Positions 32,083 to 42,469 of a stretch of 64,000 nt of DNA are shown here, in pieces; within the stretch, counting starts at the first letter, position 1, and every line of letters starts with the position of its first letter. A model generated the notes under the pieces. The model ran no database searches and was not told the origin of the DNA. It worked only from the letters and a program-made list of their open reading frames with translations. The position numbers and the translations under genes are program-made. This DNA comes from Rutpela maculata (taxonomy: Eukaryota; Arthropoda; Insecta; Coleoptera; Cerambycidae): the NCBI GenBank assembly GCA_936432065.2, contig OW386293.2, forward strand, positions 97,361,795 to 97,425,794. Reading direction: 5' to 3'.

Positions 32083-33369
32083 ATGTCCGATACCGAGGAA
32101 GAACCAAAACATGAGTCAGAAAAGCCGGAGGATATCCGCCCACCGGAAACAGCTGATGTCCGTCTGAGCTGGATTTATAAGCTCAGGAAGGAACAACTGG
32201 ATACCGAACTAAACAAATTCCGCCTGGACCTGTCTGGCACCGTAGAAGAAAAGAAACGGCGTCTGATTAAATTCATCAAGGATGGGAGTACGTCACCACT
32301 CCCAACTACTTCACGACTCACCTTCCCGCCATTCCTGCCACCGCCATTAGTGATCCCACCGCAAGCCCAGATCGTGGCATCTGTCCCACCTCCGTCCACG
32401 GTTACTAGTAATGCGATACTGGATCCCCTCAAGATTCGTAAATGGGGTATCCACTTTAATGGGAAAGGAGACCCTGCCGCCTTCCTAGAGAGGCTAGAAG
32501 AAGTATGCTCCTATACTGGAATGCGACCGGAACAGCTGTTACCCGTACTACCAGAGCTGTTACAAGGAACGGCAGTCTTATGGTACCGCAATAACCGGGC
32601 TCGTTGGACGACTTGGAGCGAGTTTACGAAAGATTTCCGCATCTTCTACTTCCCGGTGAACTACCAGGAAGAGATAGAGGCGCAGATTAGTCGCCGCTTA
32701 CAGAAACCGGAAGAAGCTGCCAGCACCTATCTGATTGATATGCAGACTCTGATCCGGAGACATGGAGACTTCTCCGTACAGGAGGAACTTCGATGGGTAT
32801 ACAGAAACCTGCTCCCCGATTATAGACAGTACATCCCAAGGACCACGGTAACCGACATATCCACCCTGACCGCCAGAGTGATGGAATACGAAACTCTACG
32901 CCGGGAAATGCAGCAGGTGTATCGTGCCACCTCCGCTACATCACACCCAGGTATGCACATGACTGCCCACCTCACCCACCGGCCAGCATCAACCTACCGC
33001 TCGGATCCACCGCCACCAGTACCGTCAGGAGGAGCGCGAATGTCCACCCCAGCATCCCAACCGCCTCCAGGAAACCGCAGAGCCATTGAACCGGCACCAA
33101 CACCGTCAACAAGTGGCATGACACGCGCCGGAAACAGACCGCTGGAAAGTAGATCACCGGAAAACAGACCACCGAGCCAAAGACCGTCAGAAATGAGACC
33201 GCCCGTCAACAATGAGCCCACACAGGACCTCAACAGTATCTGCTGGAGATGTGGCAGATCTGGACATTTCCGCAATCAATGTCGGTTTCCGCCACAACTA
33301 TTCTGCTCACGCTGTGGCCGACCAGGTATCATGACACGGGATTGTCAGTGCCGAAGGACGGAAAACTAG
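32083..33369 (+). CDS. gag: Gag polyprotein of the LTR retrotransposon
   Basis: Structural protein that forms the cytoplasmic particle and packages element RNA; 428 codons. The N-terminus is acidic. Residues about 30-66 (WIYKLRKEQLDTELNKF and on to LIKFIK) look like a SAP-type helical nucleic-acid-binding motif, which is inference. Residues about 120-275 match the retrotransposon capsid pattern (FNGKGDPAAFLERLEEV, ALWYRNNRARW, FYFPVNYQEEI). A Pro-rich linker follows. At the end are two zinc knuckles: C387, C390, H395, C400 is a proper CCHC, but the second (C408, C411, C421) has Ile416 where His belongs. The start ATG is the first in a long open frame, with moderately good context. The stop TAG overlaps pol and directly follows a GGAAAAC heptamer. 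Confidence 0.92.
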   Translation: MSDTEEEPKHESEKPEDIRPPETADVRLSWIYKLRKEQLDTELNKFRLDLSGTVEEKKRRLIKFIKDGSTSPLPTTSRLTFPPFLPPPLVIPPQAQIVASVPPPSTVTSNAILDPLKIRKWGIHFNGKGDPAAFLERLEEVCSYTGMRPEQLLPVLPELLQGTAVLWYRNNRARWTTWSEFTKDFRIFYFPVNYQEEIEAQISRRLQKPEEAASTYLIDMQTLIRRHGDFSVQEELRWVYRNLLPDYRQYIPRTTVTDISTLTARVMEYETLRREMQQVYRATSATSHPGMHMTAHLTHRPASTYRSDPPPPVPSGGARMSTPASQPPPGNRRAIEPAPTPSTSGMTRAGNRPLESRSPENRPPSQRPSEMRPPVNNEPTQDLNSICWRCGRSGHFRNQCRFPPQLFCSRCGRPGIMTRDCQCRRTEN

Positions 33370-36300
33370 ACCGGAACCGCACCGTAACGAGGCCAGTACG
33401 GTTCCCTCCTACCTCCGCCTCGCAAGATACCGACTACAAGGATAACAGACCGCACATATCAGTAACCATGTATGGTAGAACGTTCTCCGCCCTAATAGAC
33501 ACCGGTGCCGTCCGTTCCTACGTGGGAAACCAAGTAATGGAACTCTGCAAGCAACAAGGAATACCTTCGGTAGCAATATCTACCCCTTCCGCCCAGCTAG
33601 CCGATGGAAACCTTGTAAACGTCACCAGTGCCTATGATCTCGACTTCATGGTAGAGGAAAGTTCGTTTTCCGAAAGACTACTCTACCTCCCGAATCTGAC
33701 ATCCGACATTGTACTAGGCATGGACATCCTGAGTACAAGGGAATTTACACTGGATCTAACTACCGCCACCGTCTACCTGGATCACCGCCCTGTCTCACTG
33801 CCGCTGCCAACTGCTCCGCTGACTGGAATCGCCCTGACTCTGTCCCAGGATGAAGAAACCCGCCTTCAGGAATTTTTGGATATGGAACTGCCAAGTTTTC
33901 AAGACATAACCGGAACCACTAAACTAGCCCAACACCACATCCGCCTGTCGCAACCGGAACCAATCAAACAGAGATACCGCCCACAAAACCCGAGGATGCA
34001 GGAAATTATTAACACCGAAGTCGACGAAATGTTAGCTAATGGAATTATCGAACCGTCCAACAGTCCATGGAGTTCACCTGTGGTCATAGTCCGCAAAAAG
34101 GATGGAAAGCCCCGTTTCTGCATAGATTTTCGGAAAGTAAACGAGGTCACGGAAAAAGATGCCTATCCACTACCGTACATCAATGCAATACTGGACAAAC
34201 TCCGAAAAGCTCGTTACATTTCTAGTATAGATCTAAAACAAGGATACTGGCAAATACCACTCTCTGCCGAAAGCAAGCCTATCACAGCTTTCACCGTACC
34301 AGGACGAGGACTGTTCCATTTCCGAGTTATGCCGTTTGGACTTCATTCCGCACCTGCTACTTTTCAACGGCTCTTGGACCGAATCATTGGACCTGATATG
34401 GAACCATATGCTTTCGCATATTTGGATGACATTATAGTCCTGGGTGAAACTTTTGAAGATCACCTGAAGAACCTACATGAAGTATTCCGCCGACTGAGAA
34501 TGGCCAATCTACAGCTGAACCCCGAGAAATGTCAGTTCTGTAGAAAGTCGCTACGATACCTAGGACATGTGGTTACCGCAGAAGGCATCAACACCGATCC
34601 AGAGAAAGTGGAGGCCATCGAGAAATTTCCCACGCCTCGAAATGTACGAGACGTCCGTCGGTTTCTTGGTGTTGCCTCCTGGTACAGACGATTCGTACCA
34701 GCATTTTCCCAAATTGTGACTCCGTTAACCCGACTCTTGAAAAAGAACCACCGTTTCAAATGGGACACCGAACAGGAAGAAGCTTTTGGTCAACTCAAGA
34801 AGTGTTTGACTAAGGCTCCAGTTTTGACCTGTCCCGACTTCAAGAAGCCGTTCACCCTACAAACCGACGCCTCAGACCAAGGTTTAGGGATAGCCTTGAC
34901 ACAGGAAATTGAGGGACATGACCGAGTGATTGCCTACGCCAGCCGAACCTTAACTCCCGCCGAGAAGAACTACTCCGTAACGGAAAGGGAATGTTTGGCC
35001 ATCGTGTGGGGAATAGAGAAGATGAGACCGTACCTCGAAGGGTACCACTTCACCGTCTTGACCGATCACCAGTCCCTCCGCTGGTTACACTCTATCAAAA
35101 GTCCGACTGGCCGCCTAGCTCGCTGGAGCATATTTTTGCAACAGTATGACTTTGAGATTAAGTACCGGAAAGGAAGCTTAAACCGTGTAGCTGATGCACT
35201 GTCACGCCAACCATTGGAAGGACCTTCTCCCGCCACCGGTACCGAAGAATTATGTGCTGTGAATGAGGCACCAAACTGTTCTTGGTACAGACGGAAGAAG
35301 TCGGAAGTTGAAAAGAACCCAGAAGTTAATCCGGATTACTGTGTACGTAATGACCGGCTGTACCGCCACTTCTGGGATTCCAGTGACTTAACCGAACCCG
35401 ACCAATACGACCCGTGGAAGTTATGCGTACCAACGCCACTCCGGACCACAGTTTTGCAAGAAAACCACGATGCTCCGTCCGCTGGACACATGGGAATTGC
35501 CAAGACTACAGCCCGGATCACACAAAAGTACTACTGGCCAGGGATGTTCCGCGACATCGCCAGATATGTACGTAGCTGTATGCAGTGCCAACGTTACAAG
35601 ATCTCCCAGCAGCAAACACCAGGAGCCATGCAACCGTCCGTCAGCCGCCAACCCTGGGAAACTGTTAGCACCGACCTAGTAGGACCGCTACCTAGATCTA
35701 GTAAAGGGAACAGCTACCTAGTAGTGTTTCAAGACCGTTTTACGAAATGGATCCAGTGCCGTCCACTACGAAGTGCCACCGCCCGCAATGTCAGCCAAGC
35801 TCTCTATGATGAAGTCATCACCCGTTTCGGATGTCCGCGTACCGTAATCACGGATAATGGTACCCAGTACGACAGCCGTATGTTCCAGTCATTATTGGAC
35901 GAATTTGGTATCCAGCACCGTTTCACACCACCGTACACACCACAGGCAAATCCAGTTGAACGAGCCAATCGCACTATCAAGACTATGATAGCACAATACT
36001 GCGAACACGATCATCGGAAATGGGACCAACATTTGAATAGCTTTCAGCTAGCTATCAACAGTGCCAAACATGAATCAACCGGATTTTCACCCGCATTTCT
36101 GAACTTTGGAAGAGAACTTTCGCTACCAGCCACCGTATACCAAGCCGAAACCAACGAAGCTACCGAACCCAACGAAGATGAGGATAATCAGATCCCAACC
36201 GTTCATACCGACCGCCTAAAGAAGCTACAAGAAGTGTTCGAACTGGTTAGGATAAAGCTTGCCCAAGCATATACCTCCCAGAGCAAATACTATAACCTAC

Positions 36301-36689
36301 GACGCCGAGATATCCAGTATCACGTAGGCAACCGGGTTATGAAACGAGAACATCCTCTCTCCTCGGCTATTAAAGGCTTTGCGTCTAAGTTAGCTCCGAA
36401 ATATTCTGGACCGTACACCGTGACCCAAGTCGTATCCCCCGTGGTTTACAATTTGAAGTCGGATACTGGAAAGAAACTAACCCGTATCCATATTAAGGAC
36501 TTGAAACCACATGTAGCTGTCAACGAACCACCAAGGACAGAACAGACCGCCAAGAAGAAACCTTCCAGGAGACCACTAACCTCGTTTCCTATCGAAGAAA
36601 ATCAGCCGCCCGTCCCGCCCGAGTACGTTACCCGTCGATCTGCCAGATTGAGACAACGCCAAGAAGTTCAGCGTTACCTACTCCCATAG
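33249..36689 (+). CDS. pol: Pol polyprotein: protease, RT, RNase H, integrase
   Basis: Enzymes for proteolytic maturation, reverse transcription and integration, read in the -1 frame relative to gag with 121 bp of overlap. The in-frame ATG at 33,249 probably is not the real start; entry by -1 frameshifting near the gag stop is likelier. Using codons numbered from 33,249: aspartic protease D84-T85-G86 in ALIDTGA; RT with FRVMPFGL and the YLDD box at 391-394; RNase H with TDAS, Asp540; integrase zinc motif H740, H747, C777, C780; integrase core acids D809 (STDLVGP), D869 (TDNGTQYD) and E904 (NPVERANR). A GPY/F-type C-terminal module (GPYTVTQVVSPVVYNL) follows, then a basic Pro-rich tail, without a chromodomain. 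All key residues are present. Clade within Ty3/gypsy is not assigned. Confidence 0.95.
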   Translation: MWQIWTFPQSMSVSATTILLTLWPTRYHDTGLSVPKDGKLDRNRTVTRPVRFPPTSASQDTDYKDNRPHISVTMYGRTFSALIDTGAVRSYVGNQVMELCKQQGIPSVAISTPSAQLADGNLVNVTSAYDLDFMVEESSFSERLLYLPNLTSDIVLGMDILSTREFTLDLTTATVYLDHRPVSLPLPTAPLTGIALTLSQDEETRLQEFLDMELPSFQDITGTTKLAQHHIRLSQPEPIKQRYRPQNPRMQEIINTEVDEMLANGIIEPSNSPWSSPVVIVRKKDGKPRFCIDFRKVNEVTEKDAYPLPYINAILDKLRKARYISSIDLKQGYWQIPLSAESKPITAFTVPGRGLFHFRVMPFGLHSAPATFQRLLDRIIGPDMEPYAFAYLDDIIVLGETFEDHLKNLHEVFRRLRMANLQLNPEKCQFCRKSLRYLGHVVTAEGINTDPEKVEAIEKFPTPRNVRDVRRFLGVASWYRRFVPAFSQIVTPLTRLLKKNHRFKWDTEQEEAFGQLKKCLTKAPVLTCPDFKKPFTLQTDASDQGLGIALTQEIEGHDRVIAYASRTLTPAEKNYSVTERECLAIVWGIEKMRPYLEGYHFTVLTDHQSLRWLHSIKSPTGRLARWSIFLQQYDFEIKYRKGSLNRVADALSRQPLEGPSPATGTEELCAVNEAPNCSWYRRKKSEVEKNPEVNPDYCVRNDRLYRHFWDSSDLTEPDQYDPWKLCVPTPLRTTVLQENHDAPSAGHMGIAKTTARITQKYYWPGMFRDIARYVRSCMQCQRYKISQQQTPGAMQPSVSRQPWETVSTDLVGPLPRSSKGNSYLVVFQDRFTKWIQCRPLRSATARNVSQALYDEVITRFGCPRTVITDNGTQYDSRMFQSLLDEFGIQHRFTPPYTPQANPVERANRTIKTMIAQYCEHDHRKWDQHLNSFQLAINSAKHESTGFSPAFLNFGRELSLPATVYQAETNEATEPNEDEDNQIPTVHTDRLKKLQEVFELVRIKLAQAYTSQSKYYNLRRRDIQYHVGNRVMKREHPLSSAIKGFASKLAPKYSGPYTVTQVVSPVVYNLKSDTGKKLTRIHIKDLKPHVAVNEPPRTEQTAKKKPSRRPLTSFPIEENQPPVPPEYVTRRSARLRQRQEVQRYLLP
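33360..33366 (+). promoter_or_regulatory. Candidate -1 frameshift heptamer at gag stop
   Basis: G-GAA-AAC stands immediately before the gag stop TAG (33,367-33,369). A slip by one base here would read on as CTA-GAC into pol. It is not a perfect X-XXY-YYZ heptamer (G-GAA instead of three identical bases), so the assignment is tentative. A stop codon in the A site favours slipping. Confidence 0.4.
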
Positions 36690-37073
36690 GGACCTGATCG
36701 CCACAAGAATCGAAGAAGAAATCCCGCATCAAAGAACAGAAGTAACCGTTTAATTTTTTATTATTATAGGTATTTCTTTTAGGAGGATCCTCCCTACCAG
36801 GATCTAGGAGTATGGTATCCAGACGTAGCAAGAGGACCTCAGAAATGTTTTAGTTACTATTTTTTTTTTTATTATTAGCATTGTTATTTTTGAAAAATTT
36901 AGTTTTGATTTTCAGTTGTAAAAGGTGTATGTGCCCCCAAATAAAGTTTATGCAACCGGTGTGGGGTACGCGCCTTAAAATCAGTTAGGGAACTTGAGTA
37001 AATTTTCTTTTAATCTTTTTCCAGTACCAAAGCAAGAAAGAAAAAAATAATTACATTATTTTTTTTTATGAAG
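36690..37073 (+). other. 3' untranslated region of the LTR element
   Basis: About 380 bp between pol stop and the purine tract, with T-rich and A-rich runs. No ORF of note, so no envelope gene. Confidence 0.7.
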
Positions 37074-37084
37074 TAAGAGGGGGG
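37074..37084 (+). other. Polypurine tract
   Basis: TAAGAGGGGGG runs directly up to the TG of the 3' LTR. This is the expected primer site for plus-strand DNA synthesis. Confidence 0.85.
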
Positions 37085-38633
37085 TGTAATGAAGCATATT
37101 TTAAACCCCAATAAACCATTTATATTTACCAAAAATAGATATGTTTCTGTTGAATTATTTAGTAAAAGTTACCAGGCTGTGAAAAATAATTATATCACCG
37201 CATAAACTAATAGGCCCCACCAGGCCCAACCGAAACTGAAAATGCATACTAAACCGTGATCTCCGCAGAAAGCATTCAGTTGCTACCAGTGAACAACAGC
37301 GAGCAGAAGTGCCTTCTCCAGGGAAACCGCCAGCAGACGTAAGTTCCCATATTTGAATTATATTTCCGCGACACTGTACTAAGTTGCGCCTACGGCAATC
37401 AATATCCACGCGCACCGTTCCCCCGTCATTACCGCGAATAGAGGGGATAGTGGACTAGATACCCGAGGCACTGAGAGCAGACAGTCAGTTCCTCACGAGC
37501 TCCAACAGCGACCAGACGTGCCCACTGCAGCCAGCTTCGGAAATAAGTAAGTAAAGTGAGTAAAGTAAGTAAGTGAAATTTTTCTAAGACCGGGAGACAG
37601 AAAATAATGGTAAAGTCCGCGATTTCTGACTTGTAAAATATTTTTCATTTAACCGTTTCACCTGAAAATAATACAAGTATTCATTTACCGCTACGCACCG
37701 TGTCTGCACATTTTCCCCCTCTACCGGCTTGTGGAAAGAGGAAAGTCTTTATTAAAACTCGTGATATCAAACAGTCGTGGTCGGCCGCTCCACGACTCTA
37801 GACGCGTCCAGCAGTAAGCAGGAGCCCCGCCAACTGTGCAAGTACCGATCCTTAAAGATTGCTCCTACCGCGACTACGTCATTACCGCACGCAGCAAATA
37901 TAGAGTTCCCCACTCTAACCGTGAATCTTCTGTTGTAGTCACCGCTGAGAAGACCGGAACGAGTGCGACTCGAGACCGTTACCAGACCGGACGTGGGCCA
38001 GGACGAAAAGTGAGTAGGTTCATAAATAATAGGTACAAGTTTGACCCTTAAAATAATTAATTTTGCTGCTTTGTTTGATAACTGCTTGTTTCTTCCTGGT
38101 ATTTAATGACAACCCGTAACCTGATTAACTCGGCAATTCACTCCTTTAACCTGTCATTGTCTGTCAAACTGTACGTCACCGCCATTTTTACCGTCATATC
38201 GCTGCTTCACTCCTGCTTACCTTAGTAACGTCACCGTATCGCATGGTAGCACTTACCGTAATCATCAGCACGTCACAGCCTGGGTTTGCTCTTTTGTGCG
38301 TTATGAATGTACTGTATATATTAAACTAGTTAAGCTGTAAATAGTTTCGTTATCACTGTAACTTATAGGAAATAAATAGATATTTTGTTTTACCGAATTC
38401 TGTGTTTTACTGCTGTTTGTGTAACAGTCCAATTTTCCCAAATTGACCCACTGGAAGTTACTGTTTTCTCCACTGTAGCTATCCCAGCCCTACTGTAACA
38501 GGCTGTGTTAAGAGGCTAGTGTGGGACCTTTGCCCCACGTAAAAAATTGTAAAGGTGGCGCCCGAGTAACCGAACCGTTGCTAAGGTGCCAAAAGTGACC
38601 ACTTTCCGGCCTCACCGGAAAGTATACGTCACA
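37085..38633 (+). repeat. 3' LTR, 1,549 bp
   Basis: Same length as the 5' LTR at a constant offset of 7,791 bp. I saw no mismatch in the lines compared, and the incidental 71- and 86-codon open frames translate identically in both LTRs. The element therefore inserted too recently to have accumulated visible changes. Confidence 0.95.
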
Positions 38634-38637
38634 GCAT
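38634..38637. repeat. Target site duplication GCAT (right)
   Basis: Partner of 29,290-29,293. Removing one copy plus the element rejoins ...ATACTGCAT with AGTATACTATCC. Confidence 0.9.
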
Positions 38638-39350
38638 AGTATACTATCCAACGTTTCAACAATCAAGATGGTATCATCGGGAGACCATAAAATTGCAAGT
38701 ATAATAATTAAACCTACAATCTTATCCTCCTTATATTTTTATGGTCAAAAATTAAATTGTAGAAAATCAATCCGTGATCGTTTTTAGCTGTAACTGAACT
38801 CCAAATATTGCTGCTTCTTCACGAATCGCCCTGTATAATGCACAAAAAGTATATGGCATTGATGGCAATATTCACGCTGTAAGAATTTGCCAACCTCAAA
38901 AATAACCGCACGCACGTGGTATCTGCGAGAATTCTTTAATATTTTCTGCATGTTTCTTAACACACAGTCTTAAGTAACATGAATGATTACAATAAATAAT
39001 AGTAGTAAATGTAAATGTGTGGTATGCTACTTTAATAATAAACTATATCCTTGACAACCATGTTCACTAGACGGTATAATATGAGCCCTCGAGTCATAAT
39101 GTTAGTGTTAAATTGTGTACTAATTCGTATACGTTACGTTGTTATTAATCTGAGCTGATAATTAATAGTTTTTGTTTCGCAAGTTCACAACTGATTGCTC
39201 GGTGGATTGACAGCGACTGAGACTAGTATGGAAAGCAGCTGCAAGAACTAACTTTGTTGATCGCAGCTGAGAATAAACTCGATACAGTGTGAAACGTGGC
39301 AGTGATAGATTTAAAAGTCCAGACGACAGAGAAAATTTTATAGTGAAATC
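38638..39350. other. No gene seen
   Basis: Ordinary AT-rich flank of the LTR element. No recognised repeat or coding motif. Confidence 0.4.
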
Positions 39351-39354
39351 TCTA

Positions 39355-39625
39355 AAAACTTACAAAATGAATATATTTTTTTAATGAGTTCGTTAAAGTG
39401 TATAGAATAATATCCTGAAAAGTTTACATTGCGTTCGGAAGCACAACAGAAAAAAAGTGAAAAAAATAATTTCTTTCATTTAATTTTAAAAATTTTGAAA
39501 TTAAGTCAAGGTGGAAAAAAATAAAAAATACAGGTGGATAGACCACGTGTTTCTGAACAAAAAAATATCCTAATAAAATTTATCGCTAAAGACACGGTGT
39601 TCGTGGAAAAAAATAGTAAAGTAAC
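39355..39625 (-). repeat. Family Q, inverted copy
   Basis: Reverse complement of 41,140-41,385: GAGTTCGTTAAAGTGTATAG, ATATCCTGAAAAGTTTACAT, a GACCACGTGTTTCTGAACAA segment and TTTATCGCTAAAG all have counterparts. With the direct copy at 40,570-41,385 it forms a 2-kb inverted pair. Confidence 0.7.
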
Positions 39626-40033
39626 TTTGACACTCTGTGTGGCCAAGCTCACGGTTAAATGCATACTATGGAACCTCTAAAATTCTTAGCTGTTCTAACG
39701 AGTAAAATAAAGCTTCTTCTTTCTTTCTCTGATTATACATTTTTGACATTTTTTCTTAGTAGAGGATAAATAATGAGTATGGAGGGAAAATATATAATTA
39801 TAAATGCATATAGACACCACACAGCCGCAGGGTCGAAGCAGATCTGCATTTACTGTATTGTATTGTATTTATTACAGGTACACCTATCCACATTTCAACT
39901 ATATCCAATGGATTCCTTATACATTTGTTAATGTATTGGAAAAGTTCCAGAATTTATATTAAAGTTATTAGGATAAGATCGTGAAAATCGCTATTTCTGA
40001 TCATGATGAGATTGATCATATTTTCGGGGATAA

Positions 40034-40173
40034 TATAACTAGTGTTATGATTATCATCGGTGATAGCCCGAGGTAAAACCGATGAAAATTGACCGAGTGC
40101 GAAGCACGAGTTCAATTTTCTATAGGTTTTAACGAGTGGTATCACCGATTATTAATCATAACACGTGTTATAT
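40034..40173. repeat. Hairpin repeat F8
   Basis: Arms of about 60 bp: ATAAC.(A/C)GTGTTATGATTA, TCGGTGATA, AAAACC and CAATTTTC pair with their complements across a small loop GAGTGCGAAGCAC. The loop itself is a short stem. MITE-like or the recombination end of an adjacent element. Confidence 0.75.
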
Positions 40174-40184
40174 TTGGTGAGAGA

Positions 40185-40378
40185 ATATAATGAACGTTTT
40201 GCGTTATTTTTATTCTCCTTGAAGCGCAAAATTCCATGAACTGGTTCCACTGAGATTCTTTATTAATTTTGGTATTTTTTGGTGTTTTTTTTTCAATTAA
40301 CTTTCGAACCTCTTCCTCGCTAGCATCTCCCCATTGACGGTGATCTAATGGTTGAAACATTTTTCTGCTTAAGAGCAC
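40185..40378 (-). pseudogene. Crypton-like (tyrosine recombinase element) N-terminal fragment
   Basis: The minus strand encodes SEEEVRKLIEKKTPKNTKIN followed by KESQWNQFMEFCASRR. The string EKKTPKNTK...W..F.EFC is what I know from the N-terminal domain of insect Crypton-type and related proteins, which precede a tyrosine recombinase catalytic domain. No catalytic domain (R...H-x-x-R...Y) follows. The frame runs straight into hairpin F8 and stops. Length is about 60 codons of recognisable family sequence. Confidence 0.45.
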
Positions 40379-40569
40379 TATTTTCTGATTTCGACGCGCC
40401 TATTGAAATTTTCTGTCACTTTGACAGTAAACTATTTTATTCATTAAAAACAAGTGACAGTCAATATGCGGTGATAAAATTATCACCGATTTGATAGCCT
40501 ATTATGCTCTTTTGTTTTTGTATTTTAACCAATGAAATTAATCAAAAATGTACCATGTGACACGTGAAT

Positions 40570-41385
40570 TATATTCTCGAAAAAATGCATACATGTAAAT
40601 GAACTTGTGTTTGAATATTCGAGAAGTATACATTTTTTCCGAAATAGTGATATTTTATTTTTCCCAATTGATCAAGTTCTTGGCAAGTTACAGCCTCCAA
40701 TATTTATATTTATTAAAAGAAAAAAACATAAAGCAAGGAAATTAAAATGATTTGAGATGTACTTTTTTTTGAATCCACATTACTACAAATTAATAAACCA
40801 TAATAGTCATTAAGTGTACATACTTTTTAAGAATTCTCAATGAAGAAAGAATTTTTTTGAAGGGATTTAACTTTTTTTGTATATTTTTTATTGCAATGAT
40901 TGAGTTCGGGGGGTGATAAAATATTATAGTATATAGTATATTTTTCCCATCCATCCTTTGCTCGTATTGTTTAAAACAAAAAAGCATTGGAAATTGTAGC
41001 TTTTGTACAATTTCCATCTTTTGAATGAACACTCATATGGATTGAACAAATTCTGATTTAGTGTCATGTAATTTAGTGTGTCGCGTCGCTGTCACAATCC
41101 TGCATATTCAAGTGCGCGCGCGCATGGATCTCGCTCCGAGTAATAACGCTACTCGACTATCTTTTTTGCTTTAGCGATAAATTTTGTTAGATTTTTTTTT
41201 TGTTCATAAACACGTGATTTATTCATCTTCATTTTTTATTTTTCCTATCTTGACTTAATTGCAAAATTTTGTAAAAAATGGATGAAAAAAATTAGTTTTC
41301 ATTTTTGTGTGTTCTGCATCCGAGCCAAATGTAAATTTTTCAGGATATTACTCTATACACTTTCACGAACTCATTAAAGTTATAA
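40570..41385 (+). repeat. Family Q, second direct copy (interrupted)
   Basis: The first part, 40,570-40,680, and second part, 40,960-41,385, match 26,140-26,695, with about 280 bp of unrelated sequence between. Ends at CTATACACTTTCACGAACTC like the other copies. Confidence 0.7.
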
Positions 41386-41389
41386 CAAA

Positions 41390-41730
41390 TTTTCTTTTTA
41401 ATTTTTATTTTTACGCAAAAGGGGTGTATTTTTTCAACATTCGAACCAAAATTGAGAAAATCCTCTTCTGCCCTACCTTCAAAAAACCTTTTCCTCGAAT
41501 AGTAAAGGCAAAAGTAAAAAATAAGACTATTTGCTTTTTCAATAAACGTAGCAAAATTAGTGAGGGTCCTTATAAAAAGGGAAACTAATGAATGCTTCCT
41601 GATCTATGAAGTGAGTGTAGTTCTTGTTAATCACAGAGTAAACAGTTATGGTTTTTACATTGCTTCTTCACTAAAAAAATGTCAGCTGGTGTGGCGCTGA
41701 TGGCAGACGGTAGATGACCTTGGAAAATTT
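41390..41730. other. No gene seen
   Basis: AT-rich. The open frame at 41,307-41,588 begins inside family Q and lacks a domain. Confidence 0.4.
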
Positions 41731-41734
41731 TCGA

Positions 41735-42070
41735 ATATTATTACCCCAGTCAAATAGGATTAAATTTCGACGTTTGGCGGAAATAACTAATAACTTTTTG
41801 AAACTTGGCAAAGATAAAAGATCTGAACTCAAAATGTTGCGCTCGAGCCGCCATCTTGAAAAAATAGTGGTGCGATTAAGTTTTCTGCTCATATCTCATC
41901 AACCATTAGCGATATCGGAATTATGTTTATATTTATATATTTTTTATATTTGTGCAAACATTAGTCGAGATTGGCTTAAGCGATTTCTATGAAATCTTTC
42001 TCAAATTGTAAGGTATAGCTTGGCGGTGGTCAAATATTAATTTCATTAAGCCACGTCTAGAATAAGATTA
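41735..42070 (+). repeat. Dispersed repeat family S copy, 5' half
   Basis: Starts CCAGTCAAATAGGATTAAAT and holds GAGCCGCCATCTTGAAAAAA and CAACCATTAGCGATATCGGA, then GCTTAAGCGATTTCTATGAA. The latter also occurs at 18,490, suggesting a longer parent element. Confidence 0.6.
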
Positions 42071-42469
42071 TGGCGGGGTTTTTCCCACAATTTTTTATTT
42101 TAATTATCGAATATTGCATGATTTTGGTCTTAAATTCAACCACTTTGGATCGGAAATCTTGTATTTTTATTTTCTAACGTCACTTTAGTTGTTGAAAGTG
42201 TTAAAATCACCAATGATAGAATATTTGAACTTTGATGTAAAATATTTACTGATATAATTATAGTATTTTTTGCTAATTTTGGACTCAAATTCAGTCATCT
42301 CGGAACCGCCATTTTATTTATTAATTCTTTAAACACGAGATTCGTAATCAGCGACCTTGGCAATCTTTAGGCCAAAATAACCTATATTTTTCGAGTTTTA
42401 ACATGTTCCAAATAATTTTTTCTATTCAAGCCTCTACAACGGAAAACATTTTGATACTGTATTTGTACT

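Larger units (their letters stand above)
29294..38633 (+). mobile_element. Complete Ty3/gypsy-type LTR retrotransposon, 9.34 kb
   Basis: The whole element has 5' LTR, primer binding site, leader, gag, pol in the -1 frame, purine tract and 3' LTR, bounded by GCAT duplications. The domain order protease-RT-RNase H-integrase is that of Ty3/gypsy elements (in Ty1/copia integrase precedes RT). There is no third ORF between pol and the 3' LTR, so I see no envelope gene, and no chromodomain. The ORFs are open throughout and the LTRs agree wherever compared, both signs of recent insertion and possible activity. Confidence 0.95.

Noticed and set aside
30901..32114. Open frames of 136 and 178 codons in the LTR-element leader
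   Set aside because: They follow repeat units rich in ACCG, have no recognisable domain, and the second overlaps the gag start in another frame.
36690..37073. Possible envelope gene after pol
   Set aside because: Only 384 bp remain and no open frame with signal or membrane segment is present.
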